64,000 bases of DNA from Chitinophagaceae bacterium (GTDB taxonomy: Bacteria > Bacteroidota > Bacteroidia > Chitinophagales > Chitinophagaceae): the NCBI GenBank assembly GCA_022843585.1, contig JALHNJ010000011.1, forward strand, positions 1-64,000, given 5' to 3'. This document shows positions 35,503 through 44,914 of the stretch, piece after piece. The notes beneath the pieces are model-generated. The model was not told where the DNA came from. It saw nothing but the letters and a program-made list of their open reading frames with translations, and searched no databases. The position numbers and the translations under genes are program-made. Each line of letters opens with the position of its first letter. Position 1 is the stretch's first letter.

Positions 35503-36153
35503 GTGAGCAAAAATAAATTCATACCGGCTCTTCGCTTCAAATGGTTAACACCATTGTATGATTTTCTTATCGGTGCTACTATGCCTGAAATAAATATAAA
35601 ACAATCGCTGATAAAATTTTCTTATTTAACTGACGGAGCTACGGTTTTGGATTTTGGTTGTGGTACAGGTACGCTTACTATAATGGCGAAAGAAACTGCT
35701 CCGGGTGCAAACGTAACCGGCATTGATATAGATGTGGAGATATTGAATAAAGCAATTGATAAAGCCAGGGAAAAAGAAATAGAACTTTTATTACTCAATT
35801 ATGATGGAACGAAACTTCCATTTCAAAATTATTCTTTTAACAGGGTTATTTCCTGTCTTGTATTTCATCACCTTGATACGGACACAAAGCAAAGAGTGCT
35901 GGCAGAAATCTTCAGAGTTTTAAATAAGACCGGACAATTACATATCGCTGATTTTGGTCGCTCAAATTCATGGATACAAAGAACTCTTTTCAATATAATA
36001 AGAGGGCTTGATGGGTTTAAGCCAACTGATGCTAATGCCAAAGGATTATTGCCTGAGTTGATTTCAGATGCAGGGTTTGAAAATGTAGAAATTAAAAAGC
36101 GTTTCAAAACCATGTTTGGCGAAGTGCAGATAATCAGTGCTGAAAAGATATAA
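35503..36153 (+). CDS. Class I SAM-dependent methyltransferase
   Basis: The product has 216 residues, starting with GTG (35503). The SAM-binding motif VLDFGCGTGTLTI (about residues 47-59) and the acidic strand-2 end GIDID are clear, followed by the post-I motif YDGTKLPF and VLNKTGQLHIADFG, as in UbiE/menaquinone-type and small-molecule methyltransferases. In metal islands such enzymes sometimes methylate metalloids, but the Cys set of arsenite methyltransferases is absent. It is soluble and cytosolic. Substrate unknown. Confidence 0.75.
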   Translation: MSKNKFIPALRFKWLTPLYDFLIGATMPEINIKQSLIKFSYLTDGATVLDFGCGTGTLTIMAKETAPGANVTGIDIDVEILNKAIDKAREKEIELLLLNYDGTKLPFQNYSFNRVISCLVFHHLDTDTKQRVLAEIFRVLNKTGQLHIADFGRSNSWIQRTLFNIIRGLDGFKPTDANAKGLLPELISDAGFENVEIKKRFKTMFGEVQIISAEKI

Positions 36154-36171
36154 ACTAAAAAATATTAAACA

Positions 36172-36750
36172 ATGAATATTTACTTCAAACTTTTCGTTTT
36201 AACTCTTGCAATATCAGCTTCCGCTTTATCAGTAAAAGCACAACAGCAAAAAACGGAAGAAGTGTGCTACAACCCCAACCTGGTAAAAGACACCAGCAAA
36301 AAGAGCATCAAATCAATGGCTGTTGCCGTAATCAATGGCGACAGTGTAAAAATCAATTATCATTCTCCAGGTGTTCGCAAAAGAATTATCTGGGGCGGCT
36401 TGGTTCCTTATGATGAAGTATGGGTAACCGGTGCACACGATGCCACTACATTAGAAATTCCCAAAGCATTTATCGTAAATGGTAAAGAAATTCCTGCAGG
36501 TAAATATGCCCTTTTTACTATACCCGGAAAGAATGAATGGACAATTATCATCAATAAGCATTGGCAGCAACATCTGGCAACAGAATACGATGAAAAAGAT
36601 GATATAGTGCGGCTTCAAGTGAAACCAAAGAAAAATGCCCATACAGAAAGGTTACAATATTTTATCGAAGAAAATAAGAACGGAAAAATTACTATCACTG
36701 TAGCATGGGAAAAACTGAAAATTAGTTTTGATTCACTTGTCAGGCTTTGA
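36172..36750 (+). CDS. DUF2911 secreted protein
   Basis: The product has 192 residues: a signal peptide to about residue 23, then the DUF2911 core with INYHSPGVRKRIIWGGLVPYDEVWVTGAHDATTLEI and GKYALFTIPGKNEWTIIINK. The family is common in Bacteroidota and has no proven function. It lies 18 bases after the methyltransferase gene on the same strand. Confidence 0.8.
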   Translation: MNIYFKLFVLTLAISASALSVKAQQQKTEEVCYNPNLVKDTSKKSIKSMAVAVINGDSVKINYHSPGVRKRIIWGGLVPYDEVWVTGAHDATTLEIPKAFIVNGKEIPAGKYALFTIPGKNEWTIIINKHWQQHLATEYDEKDDIVRLQVKPKKNAHTERLQYFIEENKNGKITITVAWEKLKISFDSLVRL

Positions 36751-36831
36751 TAAATAGTCTGACAAACAGGTTTTTTGGTACGGAAGTTTCTTCACTTATT
36801 TGGTTGGGTATCACATAAACAGTAACGCATT

Positions 36832-37743
36832 ATGTTTAAAGACTTTCCTTCCCTGCATCCGTTAGTAGTGCACTTTCCTATAGTGCTTATACTTCTGGCG
36901 GCAGCTTTCCAGGCCGTTGTGTTCTGGAAACCTCAATGGCAGCAAATCAGGTGGGCCACATTAATTATAATGGGATTAGCTTTTATTTCTGCTTTGGCGG
37001 CAAGCACATTGTTTCATGCAATGATTACTCCGAATGCACCTAAAGAAGCCTTAGCCATATTTGAAGAACATGAAAAGTATGCACAATATACTTTATGGAT
37101 GTCGGGCATAACCTTTCTGGTGAAAGGCATTGGTGATTTTTATAAGTTATTCCGCCGTTCTTATCAGCTCATCGTGTTATTATTTGCAATTGTTACCGCT
37201 GTTTTCCTGTCTATTGCAGGCCATCATGGGGCAAAACTTACACATGTTGCCGGAGTAGGGCCTATGGGAAAATACCTTATGAAAGACCACGACGGCGACC
37301 ACGATGAAAAAGATATGGAGGGAATGGACATGCATGGTGACAGTACGATGCAGATGAATGATTCAATGCCAGGTATGAAAAATATGCCAGGAATGGATAG
37401 CATGAAGAGTATGGACATGAAGAATATGCCAGGGATGGATACGATGAAGAACATGAAAGGTATGAAGGGAATGGACGACATGAAAAACATGAAGGGCATG
37501 GACAAAATGAAAGGCATGAACAACATGAAGAATATGCCAGGGATGGATACAATGAAGAATATGAAAAGCATGGACAATATGAAAGATATGAAAGACATGA
37601 AAGATATGCCGGGAATGGACAGCAGTATGAACATGGGTGACATGAAAAACATGAGCATGCCAATGAAAAGTGCAATGGATACATTCCGTTTCCCGGACAA
37701 TAACCCTGCCCGTAAAAAATCAAGGAAACCGAATAAACAATAA
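36832..37743 (+). CDS. DUF2231 membrane protein with very Met-rich periodic tail
   Basis: The 303 residues begin with a DUF2231 module of four TM helices (about 10-30, 42-62, 88-104 and 112-130; FKDFPSLHPLVVHFPIVL is the family start). An acidic/His link (HDGDHDEK) leads to a tail (160-282) with 41 Met, from residue 196 to 262 exactly one every third residue (MKNMPGMDTMKNMKGMKGMD style). The tail ends with a basic RKKSRKPNKQ. Met thioethers bind Cu(I)/Ag(I), so the tail could be a large copper sponge. The side of the membrane is not certain. The multicopper oxidase gene follows 13 bases later. Confidence 0.8.
   Translation: MFKDFPSLHPLVVHFPIVLILLAAAFQAVVFWKPQWQQIRWATLIIMGLAFISALAASTLFHAMITPNAPKEALAIFEEHEKYAQYTLWMSGITFLVKGIGDFYKLFRRSYQLIVLLFAIVTAVFLSIAGHHGAKLTHVAGVGPMGKYLMKDHDGDHDEKDMEGMDMHGDSTMQMNDSMPGMKNMPGMDSMKSMDMKNMPGMDTMKNMKGMKGMDDMKNMKGMDKMKGMNNMKNMPGMDTMKNMKSMDNMKDMKDMKDMPGMDSSMNMGDMKNMSMPMKSAMDTFRFPDNNPARKKSRKPNKQ
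37309..37677 (+). repeat. Met-codon tandem repeat region
   Basis: This low-complexity coding repeat of ATGAAR/ATGGAY-type units with nine-base periodicity encodes MxxMxxMxx. It is likely to expand and contract by slippage. Confidence 0.75.
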
Positions 37744-37756
37744 TAAATCATTGTAC

Positions 37757-40003
37757 ATGAAAAAACTTCTTTTCTTTTTACTGTTTATTCCTTTTTATAG
37801 CCTGGCACAGCACAACGAATCCATGAAAATGGATATGGGTAAAGCTTCGGCGATGCAAAAAAAAACTTCATATAATTATGCTTTACTACCGAGGCAGATA
37901 AATACAGGAATAGCTTACACGGGAAAAAAAGTGGAGTACGACCTGTATGTAACCGACACTATGGTGAACTTTACAGGTAAACACCGCCATGCCATTGCCA
38001 TCAATGGACAAATACCGGCGCCCATTCTTGAATTTACGGAAGGTGATACTGCCATCATCCGTGTACATAATCTCATGAAGATGGAAACCTCTATTCACTG
38101 GCATGGGATACTGTTGCCCAATAAAGAAGATGGCGTTCCTTACTTAACTACTGTCTCCATCGAAGGCGGGAAAACGCTTACTTTCACTTTTCCGCTTATT
38201 CAAAGCGGAACGTACTGGTATCACTCACATACCATGTTGCAGGAGCAAAGCGGTTTGTATGGTTCAATTGTAATACATCCGGCGCAACCTGAACCAAAGT
38301 TGAAAGAATATGTATTGTTGCTGTCTGACTGGACGGATGAAAATCCCCACCAGGTATTGCGATACCTGAAACGTGGCGGCGAATGGTATGCTATAAAAAA
38401 AGGCGCATTGCAAAGTTATGGCGAAGCCATTGCTGCCGGTTATTTTAAGGATAAACTAAAACAGGAATGGCAGCGTATGCCTGCCATGGATGTGTCGGAT
38501 GTGTATTACAATAAATTCCTGATGAACGGGCAGGAAAAAAATTATTTTAAAGATGCAAAGCCCGGCGAAGTGATAAGGTTGCGCATCATCAACGGTTCAG
38601 CCTCCTCTTATTTTACACTGCAGTATGGAATGAGCTACATGCGGCTGATAGCAGCAGATGGAATTAATGTTACTCCTATTTCAGTAAGCAAATTAGAAAT
38701 TGCAACTGCAGAAACATACGATGTACTAATTACCGTTCCCGAAACCGGTGCTGCAGAATTAAGAGCTACCTCCTGGGATGTAGTGGGATTTTCATCCGGG
38801 TATTTTGGAAACGGCTCGGTAATGAATGCCCCCGAGATTCCCAGGCTCAACTATTTTAAAATGATGCGGGAAATGGGCAGCATGAATATGAGTGGTATGA
38901 ACATGGGCAGCATGGATATGAAAGGAATGGACACGAATCAAGATACTGTTCCTAAAAAAATGGATATGAATAATCTGGATGGAATGGACATGGGCAATAT
39001 GCAGGGAATGGATATGGGCATGCCCGGAGAATTTAATTATAATATGCTGCGGTCACTGCATCCCACTACATTGGATTCAACTTTACTACCAAGAGAAGTT
39101 AAATTAACCCTTACGGGCAATATGCTGCGTTATGTATGGTCTTTTGATTTTAAGACTTTATCTGTTGCCGATAAAATTATCATCCGCAAAGGTGAAAGGG
39201 TAAGGTTTGTTTTAACAAACAATACCATGATGCGGCATCCCCTGCACCTGCATGGTCATTTCTTCCGCTTCATCAACAGCCAGGGTGATTATTCACCTCT
39301 GAAACATACGTTTGATATTAAGCCCATGGAAACAGTTACCATTGAGTTTGAAGCAAACGAAGAGAAGGATTGGTTTTTCCATTGCCATATCTTATACCAC
39401 ATGATGGCGGGTATGGCCCGCATTGTAAGCTATGAAGGAAGTGAACAAAATGAATTTGCAAAAACAGGGTACAAAACATTAAAAAAAGAAGACAATATAC
39501 TTTATCCCTGGTTCGACCTTTCAGTACATTCCCAGGGTGCATGGTTATCAGGCAATATATCCAATAATAAAAATGCACTGGAGTTTGAAGGAAGGGTAAG
39601 CTGGAAAGGTGATTATGAAACAGAAACACATTTGCTCCGTTACTTAGATAAAAAACAATACTTAGCTTTTTATATCGGCTTTGATTATCGGAAAAACAAA
39701 ACACTTGCTTTAGCCAATGAGCCCAATTCCAAAGATAATCGCCGTGTATTCGATGCAGGCTTTTACTATTTGTTGCCCTTGCTTATTCGTTCTGAATGGC
39801 GAATAGACCATACAGGCAAACTGCGGCTGCAATTGGAAAGAAGGGACATACCACTAAGCAATAATTTCTTTTTCGACTTTCGGGCAAATACCGATAAAGA
39901 ATACGCTGTTGGATTCCGGTATATGATTGCAAAACCTTTTTCCATCAGCACAAATTATGACAGCGATTATAAATGGGGAATTGGGTTGACCTGGCATTAT
40001 TGA
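37757..40003 (+). CDS. copA/pcoA-like: Multicopper oxidase fused to a C-terminal barrel-like domain
   Basis: The 748 residues start at the ATG before MKKLLFFLLFIPFYSLAQ (signal peptide). Copper motifs: HWHG (114-117), HSH (156-158), HPLHLHGHF (about 494) and HCHILYHMMAGM (about 541), giving the type 1 site and the trinuclear cluster. A Met-rich insert (about 373-425, MNMSGMNMGSMDM) lies before the last cupredoxin domain, as in CopA/CueO-type Cu(I) oxidases. Residues from about 560 on are not cupredoxin: alternating beta strands such as YLAFYIGFDYRKNKT and YAVGFRYMIAKPFSIS, ending in WHY, look like an outer-membrane CopB/PcoB-type half-barrel. The fusion would tether the oxidase at the outer membrane. 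Confidence 0.85.
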   Translation: MKKLLFFLLFIPFYSLAQHNESMKMDMGKASAMQKKTSYNYALLPRQINTGIAYTGKKVEYDLYVTDTMVNFTGKHRHAIAINGQIPAPILEFTEGDTAIIRVHNLMKMETSIHWHGILLPNKEDGVPYLTTVSIEGGKTLTFTFPLIQSGTYWYHSHTMLQEQSGLYGSIVIHPAQPEPKLKEYVLLLSDWTDENPHQVLRYLKRGGEWYAIKKGALQSYGEAIAAGYFKDKLKQEWQRMPAMDVSDVYYNKFLMNGQEKNYFKDAKPGEVIRLRIINGSASSYFTLQYGMSYMRLIAADGINVTPISVSKLEIATAETYDVLITVPETGAAELRATSWDVVGFSSGYFGNGSVMNAPEIPRLNYFKMMREMGSMNMSGMNMGSMDMKGMDTNQDTVPKKMDMNNLDGMDMGNMQGMDMGMPGEFNYNMLRSLHPTTLDSTLLPREVKLTLTGNMLRYVWSFDFKTLSVADKIIIRKGERVRFVLTNNTMMRHPLHLHGHFFRFINSQGDYSPLKHTFDIKPMETVTIEFEANEEKDWFFHCHILYHMMAGMARIVSYEGSEQNEFAKTGYKTLKKEDNILYPWFDLSVHSQGAWLSGNISNNKNALEFEGRVSWKGDYETETHLLRYLDKKQYLAFYIGFDYRKNKTLALANEPNSKDNRRVFDAGFYYLLPLLIRSEWRIDHTGKLRLQLERRDIPLSNNFFFDFRANTDKEYAVGFRYMIAKPFSISTNYDSDYKWGIGLTWHY

Positions 40004-40024
40004 TTGTATTATTTGAACCGAAAT

Positions 40025-40041
40025 AAAATAGAATCTATTTT
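40025..40041 (+). terminator. Small stem-loop with T-run after the multicopper oxidase
   Basis: AAAATAG, loop AAT, CTATTTT (40025-40041), followed by further T residues. It is a weak intrinsic terminator. Confidence 0.45.
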
Positions 40042-40061
40042 TTCACCTAAAAAATAATAAT

Positions 40062-40547
40062 ATGGAAATGCATAAAATGGAAAACATGCCAATGGCACAC
40101 AAATCTCAATATTCAAAATTAATCTGGATGACAGTTATCTCCTATATCGCCATGTTTATATTGATGTATTCGATGGTTGATAAGTTTGCCAATGTTATTA
40201 TCAATGTTAATCAATTTTACATGGCAGCGCTTATGACGGCTCCTATGATAATAATTGAAATGATAATTATGGGTGGCATGTACATGAATAAAAAACTAAA
40301 CCTGATTATTATTTCAATAAGCGCTGTGGTGCTTGTAGCCTGCTTCTTTTTTATAAGGGTGCAAACGGCAGTATCTGACAGGCAATTTTTAAAATCAATG
40401 ATACCACACCATGCTGCGGCTTTGTTAATGGTGAATGGTGCAAAAATTAACGACCCAGAAATAAGGAAACTTGCTGATGATATTATTTCATCACAGCAAA
40501 AGGAAATTGATTTTATGAAGGCCAAACTAAAAGAGATGGAAAAATAG
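40062..40547 (+). CDS. DUF305 protein with three N-terminal TM helices
   Basis: The product has 161 residues: a Met/His-rich start (MEMHKMENMPMAHK), three TM helices (about 20-40, 50-72 and 80-100), then one DUF305 unit with FLKSMIPHHAAALLMV. The metal-type MxPHH motif faces the solvent after the last helix, probably the periplasm. It is probably related in role to the duplicated lipoprotein at 31352. Confidence 0.8.
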   Translation: MEMHKMENMPMAHKSQYSKLIWMTVISYIAMFILMYSMVDKFANVIINVNQFYMAALMTAPMIIIEMIIMGGMYMNKKLNLIIISISAVVLVACFFFIRVQTAVSDRQFLKSMIPHHAAALLMVNGAKINDPEIRKLADDIISSQQKEIDFMKAKLKEMEK

Positions 40548-40609
40548 AAACGGGATAGTAAAGAGTATTAAAATCAGAACTGCTGTAAGTTTTTAAAAAA
40601 AAATATACA

Positions 40610-41677
40610 ATGAAACATTCTCTTTTAAATCAGGCATTGCAGTTTGTAATAGTACTGCTGTTAGCATGCGCTATGATGATAAGTTGCAATAACAATAAAA
40701 AATCGTCTCCAACTCAAACGGCTAAGGTTTATGTAGCTAATGAAGAAGACGGCACCATATCTGTTATTGATCTTCAGAATAACAGCACTGCCACAATAGA
40801 TCTCACAGATAGCACGGGTGTAAAATATGATCCGCACAATGTGCAGGTAGCACCCGACGGAAAAACTGTATGGGCTTCAGGTGTGCCTGAAGACAGTACT
40901 CAACAGGAACAATTGATTGTAATTGACCAAAAGACAGGCGCCATAAAAAATCGCATTTCCCTGGGTAAAAATCTGGACCTTGTGCATGTAGTGCTGGACA
41001 ATGAGTCTAAATACGCATTTGTATCCGCCAATAAAGGCAACAGTGTGATACAGGTAGATGCCACTACCTACAAAGTGGTGCGGACATTCCCATTAGGAAA
41101 AGAAAACGGACCTCATGGCATGCGTTATGCCCACGGTAAATTGTATGTAGCTAACATGGGCTCAAAGAGCATGTCTGTTGTGACGGTAGCCGATGGCCAG
41201 GTAACAAACGTTCCAATGGGAAGTATGGCTGCACAGGTAGCAGTTACCCGTGATGATAAATATATTTTTGTGTCGCTGATTGATAACAAAGAGGTAGTTC
41301 GCTACGATGTAAAAACAAAGCAGATCACCCGGATACCCTTGCCAGAAGGCGCTCAGGGGCCTATTCAATTATATGCTACTCCCGACACCAAATTGCTATA
41401 TGTGGCCGACCAGGGCGGAGTGATGGAAAGGCCCGTGTCTGACAAAGTGTACGTGATAGATATAGCCACTTCTAAAGTCATTAACACTATCACCACGGGA
41501 CAAAAAGCTCACGGTGTAGTAGTTAGCAAAGACGGTACAACAGTTTATGTTACTAATAGTATAGACAATACTGTTTCTGTGATAGATGTGGCCACTCAAA
41601 AAGTAACAGCCACAATACCCGTTGGCAAAGGCCCCAATGGTATAAGCTATTGGTTTGAAACGGGTGGGATGCCGTAA
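40610..41677 (+). CDS. YVTN-type beta-propeller lipoprotein
   Basis: The product has 355 residues with a lipobox near Cys26 (MMISC). Repeats carry the YNCE/YVTN signature: KVYVANEEDGTISVIDL, HNVQVAPDGKTVWASG, GMRYAHGKLYVANMGSKSMSVV and TVYVTNSIDNTVSVIDVA. A seven-bladed propeller is expected, a scaffold for binding rather than an evident enzyme. Such proteins are frequent in envelope metal loci; ligand unknown. Confidence 0.8.
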   Translation: MKHSLLNQALQFVIVLLLACAMMISCNNNKKSSPTQTAKVYVANEEDGTISVIDLQNNSTATIDLTDSTGVKYDPHNVQVAPDGKTVWASGVPEDSTQQEQLIVIDQKTGAIKNRISLGKNLDLVHVVLDNESKYAFVSANKGNSVIQVDATTYKVVRTFPLGKENGPHGMRYAHGKLYVANMGSKSMSVVTVADGQVTNVPMGSMAAQVAVTRDDKYIFVSLIDNKEVVRYDVKTKQITRIPLPEGAQGPIQLYATPDTKLLYVADQGGVMERPVSDKVYVIDIATSKVINTITTGQKAHGVVVSKDGTTVYVTNSIDNTVSVIDVATQKVTATIPVGKGPNGISYWFETGGMP

Positions 41678-41748
41678 ATAAAATAATACCTACACATATA
41701 ATAACGTATTCAAAATAAATAGAATTTCGATGACTTTACAAAAGTAAA

Positions 41749-42543
41749 ATGAAAAAAAATATAAGTTCAATTCGCAGGGTCATAAAATTTTCTTTGTCTT
41801 CATTTATCATTTTTGGTGTTAGCATATTTTCCGCATACAGCCAACAAATGCCAAAAATGAATATGGATACAGCAAAAGTTAAAAATATCAATGATAAAAA
41901 AAGCCAAATGAGCGATGATGAAGAAATAGCTCATCCATTCTTTACACACATGGGCATGCCTGAAGCCGTGGGCACCTACAGCTTACGGCTTGCTGCATTA
42001 GCAACCCGTATAGATGGTAAGACAAAAGCTGATTTTGCTTTCCACTTTGAAACCGGTCTTTCAAAATTTGTTGGGCTGCATATCCGGAACGATAGATTTT
42101 TAGATAATACCCATACGGAAGTAATGTTTCAGTTTGCCGTAATAAGAAGTAAAGATGGCATGAGTGGTTTTTCTCCCATCATAGAGTTTGAAATTCCTAC
42201 AAAGAAAGGTGCAAGTCGTATCAATACCCTGGTAGGTTTTTCCACTGCTCTTGTCAGGTCCCGTTTTGCATTTAACCAGGTAGTCCATTATAACCCACGG
42301 GAAGACATGGTAGATGGTAGCGCTGCATTGGTTTATAAGCTGCGCAAAAAAGTGTTTGTTGTAGTTGAAATTTTAGCTAATAAGATGCCCGATAATCAAG
42401 CCATTATTAACCTGCTTGGCGGTGTGAAGATAAAGCTTAATAAATATTTCATACTCGGAATAGGCTATCAACAACCGGTTACAACGAACAAAGACTTTTC
42501 ATCACAATACATTTTTCAGCCAGATATGGAATGGAAAAGGTAA
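41749..42543 (+). CDS. Hypothetical exported beta-rich protein
   Basis: The product has 264 residues: a basic lead, then a signal-type hydrophobic segment (about 14-32), a Met/Lys-rich link (QMPKMNMDTAKV), and a beta-rich body with alternating strands ending in FQPDMEWKR. HPFFTHMGMPEAVG is a His/Met cluster. It is probably an outer-membrane or periplasmic component of the copper block; I do not recognise a named family. Confidence 0.65.
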   Translation: MKKNISSIRRVIKFSLSSFIIFGVSIFSAYSQQMPKMNMDTAKVKNINDKKSQMSDDEEIAHPFFTHMGMPEAVGTYSLRLAALATRIDGKTKADFAFHFETGLSKFVGLHIRNDRFLDNTHTEVMFQFAVIRSKDGMSGFSPIIEFEIPTKKGASRINTLVGFSTALVRSRFAFNQVVHYNPREDMVDGSAALVYKLRKKVFVVVEILANKMPDNQAIINLLGGVKIKLNKYFILGIGYQQPVTTNKDFSSQYIFQPDMEWKR

Positions 42544-42601
42544 TACTCAAAATAATAAACCGGGTAATATTTTACCGACTTTCTAATTAAAAAATACAAA
42601 A

Positions 42602-44905
42602 ATGGAACATCAACATCATAGCAAGACCAGTGAGTCAGGTACAAAGTACACCTGTCCAATGCATCCGGAAATAGTGCAGGATAAGCCGGGCAATTGTCCT
42701 AAGTGCGGAATGAACTTAGTTCCGCTAACCAGTAAGCAAAGTGAGGGTCATTCAAATCATCATGAAAATACTAAAGTTGATAAACATACAGGACAAGAGG
42801 AACAACCTGCTCAGGTAATAAACATTAAAGAAGCAAAAGGCTTTCAGAAATATACCTGCCCCATGCACCCGCAGATTGTGCAGGATGGACCCGGCAAATG
42901 CCCATTATGCGGTATGACGTTGGTGTCGCTTTCAAAAGGCGCATCGCAAGACGGGCATAAATCTCATTCGTCGGGAATAGCTGATTTCAAAAAAAGGTTT
43001 TATGTCGTTTTGGTGCTTACCATTCCCATCATGCTGCTATCAGAAATGATACAGCATTGGTTAAATATCCATATCAGTTTTCCCGGTTCAAAATATATCT
43101 TGCTGGGGCTTTCATCCATTGTTTTCTTTTATGGCGGCTGGCCTTTTCTGAAAGGTCTGGTGGGTGAAATAAGGGTGAAGAACCCCGGCATGATGACGCT
43201 GATTGGTTTTGCCATTTCAGTAGCATATATCTATAGTGCTGCAACTGTGTTTGGATTAGAGGGCATGGATTTTTTTTGGGAACTGGCAACACTTATTCTA
43301 ATAATGCTGTTAGGGCATTGGATTGAAATGAAATCTGTGGCAGGTGCATCGAGGGAATTGGAATTACTGGTTCAGTTAATGCCAGATGATGCTCACTTAG
43401 TAGATGGTGAAAAAGTGACTGATGTAAAAACTGAAACCCTGAAAGAAGGTAATATTATACTTATCAAACCTGGGGAAAAAGTTGCAGCCGATGGCATAAT
43501 CACAGAAGGAGAAAGTTATCTGAATGAATCAATGCTTACGGGTGAATCAAAGCCGGTGGAGAAGGGAAAAGGAGATAAAGTAATTGCGGGTTCTATTAAT
43601 GGAAACGGTTCTATTAAAGTTACCGTATCTCATGGGACGAAAGATTCTTATCTCTCACAGGTAATAAAGTTGGTTGATGATGCTCAAAAATCTAAATCTA
43701 AAACCCAGTTGGTAGCAGACAAGGCTGCAAAATGGCTAACAGCGATTGCGATTATTGCAGGCATTGGTACATTTTTATATTGGTATTTAACAGGTCAAAC
43801 TTTGGCTTTTGCAATGGAAAGAATGGTGACCGTAATTGTTATTTGTTGTCCCCATGCTTTAGGATTGGCAGTGCCTTTGGTCGTTGCAAAATCAACAGCC
43901 TTATCAGCGAAAAATGGGTTGCTGATTAAAAACAGAACAGCATTTGAAAACGCCAGAAAAATAACCACCATTGTATTTGACAAAACAGGCACACTTACAG
44001 TAGGGAAATTTGAAGTATCAAAAATCGTTTCACTGCAAAAAGACTTGAACGAAAATGAAATCATTCGCTTGGCCTCTGCATTGGAGCAAAAATCAGAACA
44101 TCCCATTGCAACAGGTATCCTGCAAAAAGTTAAAGACTTGTCTATCACAATTCCGGCAACGGAGAATTTTAATGCCATTACAGGTAAAGGCGTTGAAGCC
44201 ACAGTAGAAGGTAAAAAGATATTGGTTGTTAGTCCGGGCTACTTAAAAGAAAATAATATTACAGTTCCCGATGGTTTTACAGCCAATGATACGGAAACGG
44301 TTGTGTTTGTAATTATCAATAATGAATTGGCAGGATACATCGCTTTGTCGGATGAGATACGACCTGAATCAGCAGAAGCCATTAAGACGTTGAAACAAAA
44401 TAATATCAAATCAATATTGCTTACAGGTGACAATAACAAAGTAGCAGCGAGTGTAAGCAAATCATTAGGCATGGATAGTTTCTTCGCTGAGGTATTACCA
44501 CACCAGAAATTAGAGAAAATAAAGGAATTGCAAAGCAAAGGTGAGTTTGTGGCTATGACAGGTGATGGAGTAAACGATGCGCCAGCTTTAGCAATTGCAG
44601 ATATTGGCATTGCTGTTGGCAGTGGTAGTGATATAGCAGCAGAAACAGCAGGAATAGTTTTAGTAAATAGTAACCCGAAAGATGTGGTGAACCTCATTTT
44701 ATTTGGCAAAGCGACTTACCGGAAGATGATTCAGAATTTGATATGGGCAACTGGTTACAATGTAGTGGCTTTGCCATTGGCGGCTGGGGTATTATACAAA
44801 ATGGGAATTCTGCTTAGTCCTGCAGCCGGGGCGGTGTTGATGAGTGTAAGTACTGTGGTTGTAGCTATTAATGCAAGCATGCTTAAAGTAAAAAACAAAT
44901 CTTAG
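42602..44905 (+). CDS. copB: CopB-type P1B copper ATPase with two HMBDs
   Basis: The product has 767 residues. Two heavy-metal-binding domains (about 15-37 and 80-103) replace the HMA domains of CopA-type pumps. Motifs in order: LTGES (about 312), the membrane metal-site CPH (about 415, ICCPHALGLA), DKTGTLT (about 460), SEHPIA and GDGVNDAP, plus C-terminal helices. CPH marks the P1B-3 group that exports Cu (or Ag) from the cytosol. Loading via HMBDs suits handover from the other HMBD proteins encoded here. It should feed the periplasm, where the oxidase and RND pumps act. The Lgt gene follows after 9 bases. Confidence 0.92.
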   Translation: MEHQHHSKTSESGTKYTCPMHPEIVQDKPGNCPKCGMNLVPLTSKQSEGHSNHHENTKVDKHTGQEEQPAQVINIKEAKGFQKYTCPMHPQIVQDGPGKCPLCGMTLVSLSKGASQDGHKSHSSGIADFKKRFYVVLVLTIPIMLLSEMIQHWLNIHISFPGSKYILLGLSSIVFFYGGWPFLKGLVGEIRVKNPGMMTLIGFAISVAYIYSAATVFGLEGMDFFWELATLILIMLLGHWIEMKSVAGASRELELLVQLMPDDAHLVDGEKVTDVKTETLKEGNIILIKPGEKVAADGIITEGESYLNESMLTGESKPVEKGKGDKVIAGSINGNGSIKVTVSHGTKDSYLSQVIKLVDDAQKSKSKTQLVADKAAKWLTAIAIIAGIGTFLYWYLTGQTLAFAMERMVTVIVICCPHALGLAVPLVVAKSTALSAKNGLLIKNRTAFENARKITTIVFDKTGTLTVGKFEVSKIVSLQKDLNENEIIRLASALEQKSEHPIATGILQKVKDLSITIPATENFNAITGKGVEATVEGKKILVVSPGYLKENNITVPDGFTANDTETVVFVIINNELAGYIALSDEIRPESAEAIKTLKQNNIKSILLTGDNNKVAASVSKSLGMDSFFAEVLPHQKLEKIKELQSKGEFVAMTGDGVNDAPALAIADIGIAVGSGSDIAAETAGIVLVNSNPKDVVNLILFGKATYRKMIQNLIWATGYNVVALPLAAGVLYKMGILLSPAAGAVLMSVSTVVVAINASMLKVKNKS

Positions 44906-44914
44906 AGTAAAGCT

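Noticed and set aside
35503-36153. Arsenite methyltransferase (ArsM)
   Set aside because: The SAM motif is present but the characteristic Cys residues are absent, so only a generic methyltransferase is called.
37224-37751. Long minus-strand frame rich in Phe, Ile and Met
   Set aside because: It is the mirror of the Met-codon repeat on the plus strand (periodic ATG becomes CAT/AT-rich codons) and has no family features.
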